Below, piece by piece: positions 17,490 through 25,822 of a DNA stretch of 64,000 nucleotides. Below the pieces are notes generated by a model. It saw nothing but the letters and a program-made list of their open reading frames with translations. It was not told where the DNA came from and ran no database searches. Numbering within the stretch: position 1 is the stretch's first letter; each line of letters starts with the position of its first letter. A program made the translations under genes and the position numbers. The stretch comes from an uncultured Ruegeria sp. (GTDB lineage Bacteria; Pseudomonadota; Alphaproteobacteria; Rhodobacterales; Rhodobacteraceae), in NCBI RefSeq assembly GCF_947500045.1, contig NZ_CANMQQ010000007.1:124001-188000 (forward strand), in the 5' to 3' direction.

Positions 17490-17896
17490 CCGGTCCCAAA
17501 GAGCGGTCAAGCATAGAGCCAGTGAATCAGTTGACCAAACAACAAGGCTTACACCACTTCTAAATTCCTAACGGACGTTTATGCCAAGCGCAGCATTGGT
17601 CGAAATGGGCTCGTACCTGTCCTCGGATGCGACGCGGCATCGGCATGATCTTTTACGCCCGGCGATCCAACCACGGCCCAGAGCCGACCTTGGGCACCCT
17701 CTCCGTATGCTGCGATCGCAATTTACCTAGCTGCCGTTCGCTGCAGTGCGGCAAAGCCATTGATCAATATTGGCTTTCTAAGCGCAACAATGGCGCTTAT
17801 GGCCGACTTAAGGCAATTTGCCACTCTGGGAGTTTTTGTCTCTGTCTGACTGACATAGCCAGAGAAAAACTCAATTCCTCTGCCCTTTGAAGAGAT
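17490..17896. other. Intergenic region with degenerate repeat-like sequence
   Basis: Lies between the convergent SDR and flavin reductase genes. Contains words such as GCTGCCGTTCGCTGCAGTGCGGC (17732 region) related to the dispersed repeat but not alignable to a full copy. No gene supported; no strong terminator. Confidence 0.45.
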
Positions 17897-18502
17897 TTAC
17901 CCGCTTGGCCGCTTGAGGCTGAACAGCTCTGTCACGCGCGCATAGTCCTGGTAGCCCAATCGTGCCAAGGGTTGGAACTTGGTAACATCGAAGATGCCAT
18001 TGATCAGATATTTCTCGTTGAGGTGAATGCCTGTGACTTCACCAAAGGCTACGATATTGGAGCTGCCAGGCAGGTCGACGACCTTGGTCAGTTTACACTC
18101 CATACTCGCAGGGGCGTGGGCCACACGTGAACAGGGGATCGTTTCGCATTCGGTGCGTTCGAGCCCTGCGAGGTCAAATTCATCGATATTGCGGCTCGCC
18201 GACAATGAGGTCTTGTTCATCGCGTCGCGCATTTCGTGCCCGACTACGTTGACACAGAACACCTCGGTATCGATCACGTTTCCGATGGAGTCTTTACCGC
18301 GTTGGCGGTCCTCTTTGCCGGCCGTCGATGCAAACATGACCTGCGGAGGGGAATAAGAAACACCGTTAAAGAACGAATAGGGTGCGAGGTTTTCCAACCC
18401 ATCGATCCCTCGAGTGGATATCCAGCCGATCGGTCTTGGTGTGATGAGCGCGTTGAAGGGATTGTGCGGCAGACCGTGGCCGTTTTGCGGTTCGTAAAAC
18501 AT
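17897..18502 (-). CDS. Flavin reductase family protein
   Basis: FMN-binding split-barrel protein of the DIM6/NTAB flavin reductase family, 201 residues. Visible are TPRPIGWISTRG near the N-terminus, NLAPYSFFNGVSYSPPQVMFAS (flavin-binding core) and VNVVGHEMRDAMNKTS. Such proteins use NAD(P)H to reduce FMN, often for a partner monooxygenase, though many act alone. Start at ATG 18502 with AAGGG upstream; the frame extends to 18748 through unrelated sequence. Next to two PEBP genes on the same strand but 50 bases apart from the nearest. Confidence 0.82.
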   Translation of the reverse strand: MFYEPQNGHGLPHNPFNALITPRPIGWISTRGIDGLENLAPYSFFNGVSYSPPQVMFASTAGKEDRQRGKDSIGNVIDTEVFCVNVVGHEMRDAMNKTSLSASRNIDEFDLAGLERTECETIPCSRVAHAPASMECKLTKVVDLPGSSNIVAFGEVTGIHLNEKYLINGIFDVTKFQPLARLGYQDYARVTELFSLKRPSG

Positions 18503-18552
18503 GGGTCGACCCTTGGGGAGCGGAAGCCTCGCCTTTAAGAGGCTCCCGGTGA

Positions 18553-19188
18553 TTAGACTGCTAAGGCAACTACGTCGGGGTTCATGCTGTAGGTGCCGAT
18601 ATGGGAGACTTTTGCTAGGACATGACCTTTCATGGCCGCCAGCGCGTCTGCCCCGGTAAAGGGTCCGTGTAGATCCAGCTGGTTGATGTCCAATGCATAG
18701 ACAATAAAGTGGTAGTGGTGGATGATGCTGTCGTTCCAAGGCGGGCATGGGCCATCGTAGCCGCCGTATTTCCCGCCCATTTCATCATCGCCAGCAAACC
18801 AGTCTGTGTAGCTGTTGATCCCCGTTGTACCATAGGAACGCTGGCCTGCGGTTTTGCCTTTGGCCGTGACACCTAAACTGTCGGCACCTTCTGGAATCTC
18901 GGACACATTTGCAGGGATGTTCACCACGACCCAGTGATAGAAATCCACTCGTGGCAGATCGGCTGGAACTGTTTTTCCCTCTTGATTCACATCCTCTCCA
19001 GATGATGGAACATCTGGGTCATGGCAAGTGATGGCGAAGGACTTTGTGCCTTCAGGTGCGTTGCTCCACGCGATTGAAGGGTTTACGTTTCTCGACAATG
19101 CGAAGCGACCTTTGGTCGGAATTCGTCCAAAGGCGAACTTAGCGGGTATCGGTGAGCCATTGGCAAAGCTGTTGATTGTAATTTTCAT
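18553..19188 (-). CDS. YbhB/YbcL (PEBP) family protein, cytoplasmic
   Basis: Phosphatidylethanolamine-binding-protein fold, bacterial YbhB/YbcL type; function in bacteria is mostly unknown. 211 residues. Ligand-site segments are AITCHDPDVPS, DFYHWVVVNIPANV, and GYDGPCPPWNDSIIHHYHFIVYAL. Longer than YbhB (about 160) by inserts around residues 65-80 and 110-150. No signal peptide. GGAGAA precedes the ATG at 19188. Tandem with a second, secreted PEBP gene 55 bases upstream. Confidence 0.85.
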   Translation of the reverse strand: MKITINSFANGSPIPAKFAFGRIPTKGRFALSRNVNPSIAWSNAPEGTKSFAITCHDPDVPSSGEDVNQEGKTVPADLPRVDFYHWVVVNIPANVSEIPEGADSLGVTAKGKTAGQRSYGTTGINSYTDWFAGDDEMGGKYGGYDGPCPPWNDSIIHHYHFIVYALDINQLDLHGPFTGADALAAMKGHVLAKVSHIGTYSMNPDVVALAV

Positions 19189-19243
19189 GGGTGTTCTCCG
19201 TGAGGAAACGTCACGCCCCGGTGCCAACCCGAGGCGCAAGTGG

Positions 19244-19777
19244 CTAACGATTGTAGACGGCTGTGATGGTGGAAGAGGCCAGGCTGTTGGCGTTCACCAT
19301 GAACCCGGCCAGTGCATTGCTGACGGAGTCGTCCAACTCCAAAGTGGTGCCGAGAGCATGGACAGTGAAGTTGTAGCGGTGCACCTCACCCGGCGGCGGG
19401 CAAGCACCGCCAAAGCCTTCTGCGCCATAGTCGTTAGTCAGTTCCACAGCACCTGCGGGGACCGCCGCACCGCTGGGCAGCTCATTTACATCCGCCGGAA
19501 TGTTGAAAGCGAACCAGTGCCACCAGCCGGAGCCGGTTGGCGCGTCTGGATCATAGACAGTGACTGCGAAACTTTCGGTGCCCTCAGGCGCACCGGACCA
19601 GGTCAGTGTCGGGGCAATGTTGCGGCCTTCACAGCCGAAGCCCTGGAAAACCTGGGCTGCGTCAAGCTGGGTGCCTTCTGCAATATGGGGGCTGGTCAGT
19701 CGGAAGGTGTCCGCCACAACAGGGGACGTCAGACCACTTGCGACCCACAGAGTTGCAAGAAGAGATGTGCGTAGCAT
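19244..19777 (-). CDS. YbhB/YbcL (PEBP) family protein, periplasmic
   Basis: Second PEBP-fold protein, 177 residues, with a signal peptide (MLRTSLLATLWVASGLTSPVVA). Family segments: FGCEGRNIAPTLTWSGAPEGTESFAVTVYDPDAPTGSG, WWHWFAFNIPADVNELP, and FGGACPPPGEVHRYNFTVHALG. First gene of the pair with the cytoplasmic copy. Short conserved length, full domain. Confidence 0.87.
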   Translation of the reverse strand: MLRTSLLATLWVASGLTSPVVADTFRLTSPHIAEGTQLDAAQVFQGFGCEGRNIAPTLTWSGAPEGTESFAVTVYDPDAPTGSGWWHWFAFNIPADVNELPSGAAVPAGAVELTNDYGAEGFGGACPPPGEVHRYNFTVHALGTTLELDDSVSNALAGFMVNANSLASSTITAVYNR

Positions 19778-19880
19778 TGTTCAGTTCCTTTCCTGAACTT
19801 TCGTGTTGTCGATGGAACTAAATTAGACACCACGCAAAGACGCTACCTCCGGCAGCTACGCAACTAATGTCGAAATTCGA

Positions 19881-20729
19881 TCAACCTTTCGCGGAACGGA
19901 TGTCTTTTGGCCTAATCCCGAACCTATTTTGGAATGCGTCCGAAAAATGAGATGGCGTTTTGAAACCGCAATCCATTGCGATTGCAGAGATTTGGCTGTC
20001 TGTAGTTTGCAGCAGGCTCAACCCTCGTTCTAATCGCGTGTGCAATAGAATCTTTGCAAACCCCTGACCTGTTTTTGACAGCCATCGTCGCATGGTGGCT
20101 TCGCTCATCGCGAAATGGTTAGCGATTTCCGCCGCCATCCAAGGATGGCTAAGGTCCGTTTCGATCAAGCGGCGGACTTGACTGATTGGATCGTCTTCAA
20201 CTTGTGTCGGCAGATTGAAACCCTGTGCGCGTAGCCAGAGTAAAGGCTCTAATAGTCGATGCTGTTTGATTATTTCCGGAAGCGAAGCGTTTTTCAGCGT
20301 ATCGGTGATCAAGCTGAGGATATCAGATGGGTTGTGCTCTGAAGCTCTAACAATTTGGACGCCCCTTTCAGCCTGCGTTTTGGGCACATCAGAGAAAACG
20401 CCATCCACCAGATCGTGAGAAAAGCAGACTCCCAAAGCGCGGTAGGTTTCATTCATGACTGGCCGGTTTTCCATGGTGACCAAGGCGCCCGGTGGAAAGA
20501 TCATCAAATCCCCTTCTTCGCCAAGCATTTCGCCTTGGGTCGGGTGCAGAACGTATTTGCTGCCGCGTTGAATAAAGAACAGGAAAGTCAGCCGAAAATA
20601 GAGTTCCGTAAACGTTGCTGTTGTCGCTTGAGTAATCGGATAGATGGATACCTGATGCGACACTTCTAAAGCTTCAGTTTTCGGTTCACGGTTCACGATT
20701 TGGTCTCGCTTGGAAATACGCTGCCCCAC
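19881..20729 (-). CDS. AraC-family transcriptional regulator
   Basis: 282 residues. The N-terminal half is a cupin-like sensing domain (FFIQRGSKYVLHPTQGEMLGEEGDLMIFPPGALVTMENRP); the C-terminal half is a double helix-turn-helix (EIANHFAMSEATMRRWLSKTGQGFAKILLHTRLERGLSLL, then ISAIAMDCGFKTPSHFSDAFQNRFGIRP). Only 21 bases separate it from the maleate-isomerase-like gene upstream, so it is likely the last gene of the TRAP operon. Start uncertain between GTG 20729 and GTG 20696; neither has a strong ribosome site. Confidence 0.83.
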   Translation of the reverse strand: MGQRISKRDQIVNREPKTEALEVSHQVSIYPITQATTATFTELYFRLTFLFFIQRGSKYVLHPTQGEMLGEEGDLMIFPPGALVTMENRPVMNETYRALGVCFSHDLVDGVFSDVPKTQAERGVQIVRASEHNPSDILSLITDTLKNASLPEIIKQHRLLEPLLWLRAQGFNLPTQVEDDPISQVRRLIETDLSHPWMAAEIANHFAMSEATMRRWLSKTGQGFAKILLHTRLERGLSLLQTTDSQISAIAMDCGFKTPSHFSDAFQNRFGIRPKDIRSAKG

Positions 20730-20750
20730 GAGGGAGCAGCGCAGAGAACT

Positions 20751-21536
20751 TCAGGCCACTTCTTGCAAGGACGCTTTCATACCGTTTGACAGCAAGGCAC
20801 CACCGCCCGGCGCAACTTCAGTCAAATCCAAACGACGTAATATTTGGCGCGTCGTTGCAACGGCGGCTGACAGAGTTGGAAGGCCGGACGCACGTTCAAT
20901 CATTTCGATTGATGGGAGCGATGGCATTTGGACGCAGGCAGATGCAACAATGGCATCGACACCGCGCGTATCAAGCTTGCGCCAAAGCTCCGCAGGAGCT
21001 GTTGGGTCTTGTGATGCAACTTTGAGGTTGTCCGGGATTTCCAGTGCAAGGAAGTCCTGTACCTCGATCCCCTCGTTCTCGATATAATCCACCACCATTT
21101 TCGTGAGTGGTTTCATATACGGGCAGATGATCGAAACCTTTTTGATCCCAATATCCTTCATTCCATCGATGAGCGCGCCCGCTGAGTTCAGGACAGGAGT
21201 CGGGCATCCATTGTCGACGGTCGCTTGATTGAGTTTGACTTCGGATCTTCGGTGATAGCCCAACCCCATGGACATAATCGCAACCAAACACGCATAGGCC
21301 TGCACTTCGACTGCCGCGTCAGACAATTCGACCGCACAACGCAAGCTGTCCGCGTCCATCGCTTCAAGTTCTTCCTTCACCACGCTTTTCATCCGCATTC
21401 GGGACGAATGGAACGTGAAACGATCGGGCAGGATCGTCTCCCGCGCTTTCAGAAGCGCCGGAATTTCCGTTTCCATTGTGACGTTAGAACTAGGAACAAT
21501 CAGGCCAACGCGGCGGTACTTTGTAGCAAAAGACAT
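20751..21536 (-). CDS. Maleate isomerase / Asp-Glu racemase superfamily enzyme
   Basis: 261-residue enzyme of the Asp/Glu racemase fold, closest in layout to maleate cis-trans isomerase and arylmalonate decarboxylase. The N-terminal carboxylate-binding motif is VPSSNVTMETEIPALL. Two cysteines sit where the family places its catalytic pair: C83 (AYACLVAIMSMG) and C201 (ASACVQMPSLPSIE). It would interconvert cis and trans dicarboxylates or act on a related malonate. ATG 21536 follows AGGAAAG. Placement right behind a TRAP dicarboxylate transporter supports a dicarboxylate substrate (inference). Confidence 0.78.
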   Translation of the reverse strand: MSFATKYRRVGLIVPSSNVTMETEIPALLKARETILPDRFTFHSSRMRMKSVVKEELEAMDADSLRCAVELSDAAVEVQAYACLVAIMSMGLGYHRRSEVKLNQATVDNGCPTPVLNSAGALIDGMKDIGIKKVSIICPYMKPLTKMVVDYIENEGIEVQDFLALEIPDNLKVASQDPTAPAELWRKLDTRGVDAIVASACVQMPSLPSIEMIERASGLPTLSAAVATTRQILRRLDLTEVAPGGGALLSNGMKASLQEVA

Positions 21537-21560
21537 GGTCTTTCCTTTCACGAGATAGGG

Positions 21561-22877
21561 TTAGAGCGCGGGGCCCATGACGGCTTCGGGCAACCAGGTT
21601 GCGATGCCCGGAAAGACGCAAAGTAAGATGATTGCGATCAACATGCAGGCAACGAAAGGGAGGGAACCGGTCAGGATCGTCTTCAACGAAATATCCGGGG
21701 CGATACCGTTGATGACATACAGATTCAGGCCAACGGGTGGAGAGATCAGCCCGATTTCCATGTTGATCGTCAGGATTACGGCAAACCAGATCGGATCAAA
21801 GCCAGCAGTCGTGATGATTGGCAACAAGATCGGAGCCGCCATCAGGATCACTGCGACCGGAGGAAGGAAGAAGCCCGCAATGATCAGGAAGATGTTCACT
21901 GCGATCATCAAGACCCAAGGGTTCACATCCAGCGTCCCGATCCAGGTCGCAATGCTTTGCGTGATGAAAAGGCTCGACAACATGTAAGAGAACACGCCAG
22001 CCGCTGCGATGATGAACAGGATCATCACGCTTTCCTTGGTGCTGTCCTGCAGGATCATCCAGATTTTGCGGATATCCCAAAGCTTGTAGATGACGATGGC
22101 CACGACGAGGCACAGGATCGCGCCAACTGCTGCCGTTTCCGACGGGGTCGCGACGCCGCCGTACATGGTGTAAAGAACGCCGATGATGATGGCGACGAAC
22201 GGCACAACACGCGGCAGAACTTCGAACTTTTGTCTCCAGGAATAGCTGCGCGCGGTCAGCAGTGCGGTATCGCCGGATCGCCAGGTCGCGTAAAGCGACC
22301 AAACCATAAAGAGCCCCACCAAAAGCAGGCCAGGAAAGACACCTGCCAGGAACAGGCGACCAATCGAGGTCTCGGTAGCGATCCCGTAGACGATCATAGT
22401 AACCGAAGGCGGGATCAGGATGCCCAGCGTACCACCCGCCGCGATAGAACCCGTCGCGATCCCTTCCGGGTAGCCGCGTTTGCGCATTTCTGGAATGCCC
22501 ATCTTACCAATCGCAGCGCATGTTGCGGGGCTCGAACCAGACATTGCAGCGAACAATGCGCAGGCACCCAGGTTCGAGACCACCAACCCGCCGGGGACGC
22601 GCGTGAGCCATCTTTCGAGTGCTTCATACAGGTCCGCGCCTGCTCGCGTTGATGCAATTGATGCCCCCATGATGATGAACATCGGGATCGAGAGAAGCGC
22701 AAAGCTATCGAGCTTTCCAAAGAAAATCTCCGGCATCAGTTCCAATGATCGAATGCCATCAAAGACCAACAAGAAACCAGCAGAGACGATCATCAAGCCT
22801 ATGGCAACAGACACACCAGAGAAAAGAACAAGGATAGTGCACACGCCAACAAGGGCGCCAAGGATGAGGGGGTCCAT
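21561..22877 (-). CDS. TRAP transporter large permease (DctM family)
   Basis: Ion-coupled membrane subunit of a TRAP transporter, 438 residues with about twelve hydrophobic segments. Typical sequences include SIPMFIIMGASIASTRAGADLYEAL, AAMSGSSPATCAAIGKMGIPEMRKRGY, and GGTLGILIPPSVTMIVYG. Start ATG 22877 is two bases after the small permease stop. The upstream in-frame extension to 23051 lies inside that gene. Works with DctQ and DctP here. Confidence 0.93.
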   Translation of the reverse strand: MDPLILGALVGVCTILVLFSGVSVAIGLMIVSAGFLLVFDGIRSLELMPEIFFGKLDSFALLSIPMFIIMGASIASTRAGADLYEALERWLTRVPGGLVVSNLGACALFAAMSGSSPATCAAIGKMGIPEMRKRGYPEGIATGSIAAGGTLGILIPPSVTMIVYGIATETSIGRLFLAGVFPGLLLVGLFMVWSLYATWRSGDTALLTARSYSWRQKFEVLPRVVPFVAIIIGVLYTMYGGVATPSETAAVGAILCLVVAIVIYKLWDIRKIWMILQDSTKESVMILFIIAAAGVFSYMLSSLFITQSIATWIGTLDVNPWVLMIAVNIFLIIAGFFLPPVAVILMAAPILLPIITTAGFDPIWFAVILTINMEIGLISPPVGLNLYVINGIAPDISLKTILTGSLPFVACMLIAIILLCVFPGIATWLPEAVMGPAL

Positions 22878-22879
22878 CG

Positions 22880-23428
22880 TTATGCTTCCAGTCCAAACGG
22901 GGTTTCTGATTTTGTGATAAGGGCGACGAGGTCGGCAAAGAGTTGCAAAAGCAACAAACCGAAGCCGACAGGTAGCGACAGATACGGGATCCACAGCGGA
23001 ACGGCTGTGACCGTGTCGGATGTCCAACCACGCTTGTAGGCAAAGTGCCAATACTCGTACCCGTAGAACAGAAGCACCGCCGTGATGATGATGGACAAAC
23101 TGAGGGTCAGAACTGCAAGGCCAAACCGAGCACGCCCCCGCAGTGCCAATGGGATCAAATCAACATTGACGTGCCCCCGCTGATATTGAACGAATGGCAA
23201 CCCGACCAAAGTTGCGGCGATGACGAGGTAGACGACGATCTCTGTTTGCCACACAGTCGATCCATTCAGGACAAATCGAACAAAGATCATCTGACAAGTC
23301 AGAACGACAGCTGTCAGGATCATTAAAGCAGAGCACCAACCGGCGGCGCTTGAAACTTTGTGGATAGATCGAACGATTTGATTGTCACTTGTCGTTCGAA
23401 CAATTGCTGCAGGGGCGTGTCCGGACAT
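22880..23428 (-). CDS. TRAP transporter small permease (DctQ family)
   Basis: 182-residue four-helix membrane subunit of the TRAP system. Family marks are the tryptophan-containing VWQTEIVVYLVIAATLVGLPFVQYQRGHVNVDLIP segment and the C-terminal IPYLSLPVGFGLLLLQLFADL. I start at ATG 23428 (MSGHAPAAIVRTTSD); the frame runs upstream to 23560 into the DctP gene. 64 bases separate it from the DctP stop. Confidence 0.88.
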   Translation of the reverse strand: MSGHAPAAIVRTTSDNQIVRSIHKVSSAAGWCSALMILTAVVLTCQMIFVRFVLNGSTVWQTEIVVYLVIAATLVGLPFVQYQRGHVNVDLIPLALRGRARFGLAVLTLSLSIIITAVLLFYGYEYWHFAYKRGWTSDTVTAVPLWIPYLSLPVGFGLLLLQLFADLVALITKSETPFGLEA

Positions 23429-23492
23429 GGCGGGCGTCCTTTGCTTTCGTGAAAAGGTTGTCCGAGGCGCATTGGCCCCGGACGCAACAGGG

Positions 23493-24473
23493 CTATTCGA
23501 CGGCCAAAGCGAGATCCAAAAGCTGCTGACCGCCAGGAACTTCGGCAACAAAAGTGGCATATGACGTCTCTTGTGCGAGCGTTTGCCAATCTTGGAAGTC
23601 CTCAGCGGTCATTTCTGCGATTTCGACACCAGCTGCGCTGAAGACCTCAACCGATTTCGCGTCCTGAAGCTTCGCCTGCTCGAGGTAATACGCCTCTGCT
23701 TTCTCTGCTGCGGCGAGGAGTGCAGCCTGTTGCTCATCCGACAAGCTTTCAAACTTGGATTTGTTCATCAAAAGCGGCTGATACAGGAACCAAAGCGCGA
23801 TGTCGGAGGCCGGCGTATAACACGCAACCTGCTCGAAAATCCGGTAGGACACAAACGAGGAAGATGATGTGTTTGCTGCATCCAAAACACCCGTCTGCAT
23901 GGCCGAATAGATTTCTGACGAGGCCATCGATGTGATCGACGCACCAGCCCCCACCAACATCTGCTCAAAAGATTTTCCAGCGGCACGGGTTTGCAGTCCT
24001 TCGACATCGGATGGATTGGTGATGCACTTGTCTTTACCGACAAAGCCGCCCGCCAGATAACCATGCACGAGAACCATCACGTCATCTTCAGCCATCTTTT
24101 CTTCGAGCGCTTCCATGAAGGGAGACTGGCTCAAACGCGCAGCATGATTGTGGTTCTTTACGAGACCCGGCATCAAAGTGAGGTTGAATGACGGTTGTTG
24201 CCCACCTGCATAGGATAGCGGGAAAACCGTCATATCAAGCTGGCCCCGTGACAGTGGCCGATACTGTTCGCGTGGCTTAAAGAGCGATTTGGACGGGAAG
24301 ATCTTGATCTCAAGATCCACATCCGCGGCGGCGACTTCATCAGCAACGATTTGAGCGACCTCATGTCTGACATCTGCGGTCGACCATTGGTGAGACAGAC
24401 GCAGTTCTTCCGCCTGCGCGCTGACTGCCAAAAGCGCCAAACCCAGCGTGGTTGATCGTGCAAAGTTTTTCAT
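23493..24473 (-). CDS. TRAP transporter substrate-binding protein (DctP family)
   Basis: Periplasmic receptor of the TRAP system, 326 residues, signal peptide MKNFARSTTLGLALLAVSAQA. The conserved carboxylate-binding arginine lies in VEGLQTRAAGKSFEQML. Other family stretches are SSEIYSAMQTGVLDAANTS and FLYQPLLMNKSKFESLS. GGAGG eight bases before ATG 24473. First gene of the operon, divergent from the GntR gene with a palindromic site between them. Confidence 0.9.
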   Translation of the reverse strand: MKNFARSTTLGLALLAVSAQAEELRLSHQWSTADVRHEVAQIVADEVAAADVDLEIKIFPSKSLFKPREQYRPLSRGQLDMTVFPLSYAGGQQPSFNLTLMPGLVKNHNHAARLSQSPFMEALEEKMAEDDVMVLVHGYLAGGFVGKDKCITNPSDVEGLQTRAAGKSFEQMLVGAGASITSMASSEIYSAMQTGVLDAANTSSSSFVSYRIFEQVACYTPASDIALWFLYQPLLMNKSKFESLSDEQQAALLAAAEKAEAYYLEQAKLQDAKSVEVFSAAGVEIAEMTAEDFQDWQTLAQETSYATFVAEVPGGQQLLDLALAVE

Positions 24474-24505
24474 CGTGATTCCTCCTTGTGGATTATTACA
24501 TGGCT

Positions 24506-24521
24506 TATATGTATACATATA
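24506..24521. promoter_or_regulatory. GntR-type operator in the TRAP/GntR divergent region
   Basis: TATATGTATACATATA, a perfect 16-bp palindrome around GTATAC. FCD-type GntR regulators commonly bind GT-N-AC-centred palindromes of this kind. It lies 33 bases before the dctP start and 84 bases before the regulator start. Confidence 0.7.
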
Positions 24522-24604
24522 GCAACTAAAAAAATCCTGTTGATGCTTTTTTGTATGGAATTGGAATCCGGCGCACTGTATGAAAATGTTGGAAAGGAGC
24601 CGCC

Positions 24605-25246
24605 ATGCCGCGTGCATCAGATAGGCTTATCGAGCAGATAAAAAATGAGATTTTCAGTGGGTTACTGAAACCTGGCGATCAATTGGAAGAAGCTGAACTG
24701 TCAAAAAGATTTGGCGTCAGCCGCACTCCAATACGTGAAGCGATTAGGTCAATGGTGGATGGCGGGTTTCTAGAAACGAGGCCTCGCAAAGGCGCTATGG
24801 TTCGAGTTTTAACTGCGAAAGAACTGAACGATTTGTTCGAAGTTGCCGCGGAATTGGAAGGGATGGCGGCGCGTTTAGCCAGTGAGTCTTTGACGCTTTC
24901 ACACAAGAAGTCGATCCAAGAAGGCTTGCAACAATGCAAGGACGCAGCTGCGAAAGAAGACCCGACCGCCTACGCCGCTGCAAACCTCGTATTTCACGCA
25001 GCCATTCACCGAGCAGCCGGAAACGAATGGTTGATCGATCAACTGGAGCGACTTCAAGCTCGCATAAACGTCTACCGGCTGTTGCCATATGAAGTTGTCG
25101 GTCGGCTGGAAAAATCGGTCGAAGAGCATGAGCAGATTGCCGACGCGATCTTCAACAAGGATGGAGCAACTGCGAACACTTTGATGCGCGATCACATCAT
25201 GCTGCAAGGCGCACGATTGCCAAGTTTGCTTAAAGCCTTGGAATAG
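24605..25246 (+). CDS. GntR-family regulator, FCD subfamily
   Basis: 213 residues. N-terminal winged helix-turn-helix (residues 6-70: IKNEIFSGLLKPGDQLEEAELSKRFGVSRTPIREAIRSM) and C-terminal FCD ligand domain, with metal-site residues in FHAAIHRAAGN and a late EEHEQIADAI. FCD regulators sense small acids such as dicarboxylates. Divergent from the TRAP operon across a perfect palindrome, so it most likely represses that operon and itself. Confidence 0.9.
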   Translation: MPRASDRLIEQIKNEIFSGLLKPGDQLEEAELSKRFGVSRTPIREAIRSMVDGGFLETRPRKGAMVRVLTAKELNDLFEVAAELEGMAARLASESLTLSHKKSIQEGLQQCKDAAAKEDPTAYAAANLVFHAAIHRAAGNEWLIDQLERLQARINVYRLLPYEVVGRLEKSVEEHEQIADAIFNKDGATANTLMRDHIMLQGARLPSLLKALE

Positions 25247-25822
25247 TCACCTTCGATTTCGTTTTTCTCGTTTCTAGTCGGCAAGCGGCACGGCGACGCG
25301 GATAGTAGCGTCTTGGGGACACATTGCCAAAATCAGCGAAGGGCGGCTTATTTCTCTCTTTGGAGTTGTTTTTTCCTAAGCACTCTATTCGGTGTGATGC
25401 GCTTGTCACTGACCTAAGGGCCGACGCAGCATCTTATTCGCGCACTGATGTCGCTCTAGTTGAGACGCACTTGATCAAAAATTCGAAAACCATCAATGCA
25501 TATTTAGAAAACCCCAAATTACCATTCCACGAAAGCGGGTATTTTTGAGCGATTGTGGGCACATGTTCGTTTCTGCGCCGCCGGCGGCCGCGGCGTCAGA
25601 TTTCGTGGATAAGAGGAGGTGTCGCTCATCACACAAGGTACAACAGGAATGCCTCAATCTGTGTAGGCGCTTTTGGTGCGGCGGTTCCGAGACATTAGCT
25701 GTTTCTCGCCCACCAATTGAGCAAATTCTAAGGACACGTTGTACGATGGTTTAAAAACAACACCGTCGACCCTAGAGGCGATAGTGGTTGGTGGTTCAGC
25801 CCAAAGATTTTGAGCGATTTTT
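25247..25822. other. Intergenic region, no supported gene
   Basis: A 74-codon open frame at 25324-25548 has no ribosome site and no resemblance to any family. AGCGAAGGGCGGCTT near 25336 resembles parts of the dispersed repeat. Separates the convergent ends of the GntR gene and the BKACE operon; no clear terminator seen. Confidence 0.5.

Noticed and set aside
21577..23326. Long plus-strand frames opposite the TRAP permease genes
   Set aside because: They are shadows of GC-biased third positions in the real minus-strand genes.
25324..25548. 74-codon ORF in the gap before the BKACE operon
   Set aside because: No ribosome site, no family resemblance, and composition like the surrounding intergenic sequence.
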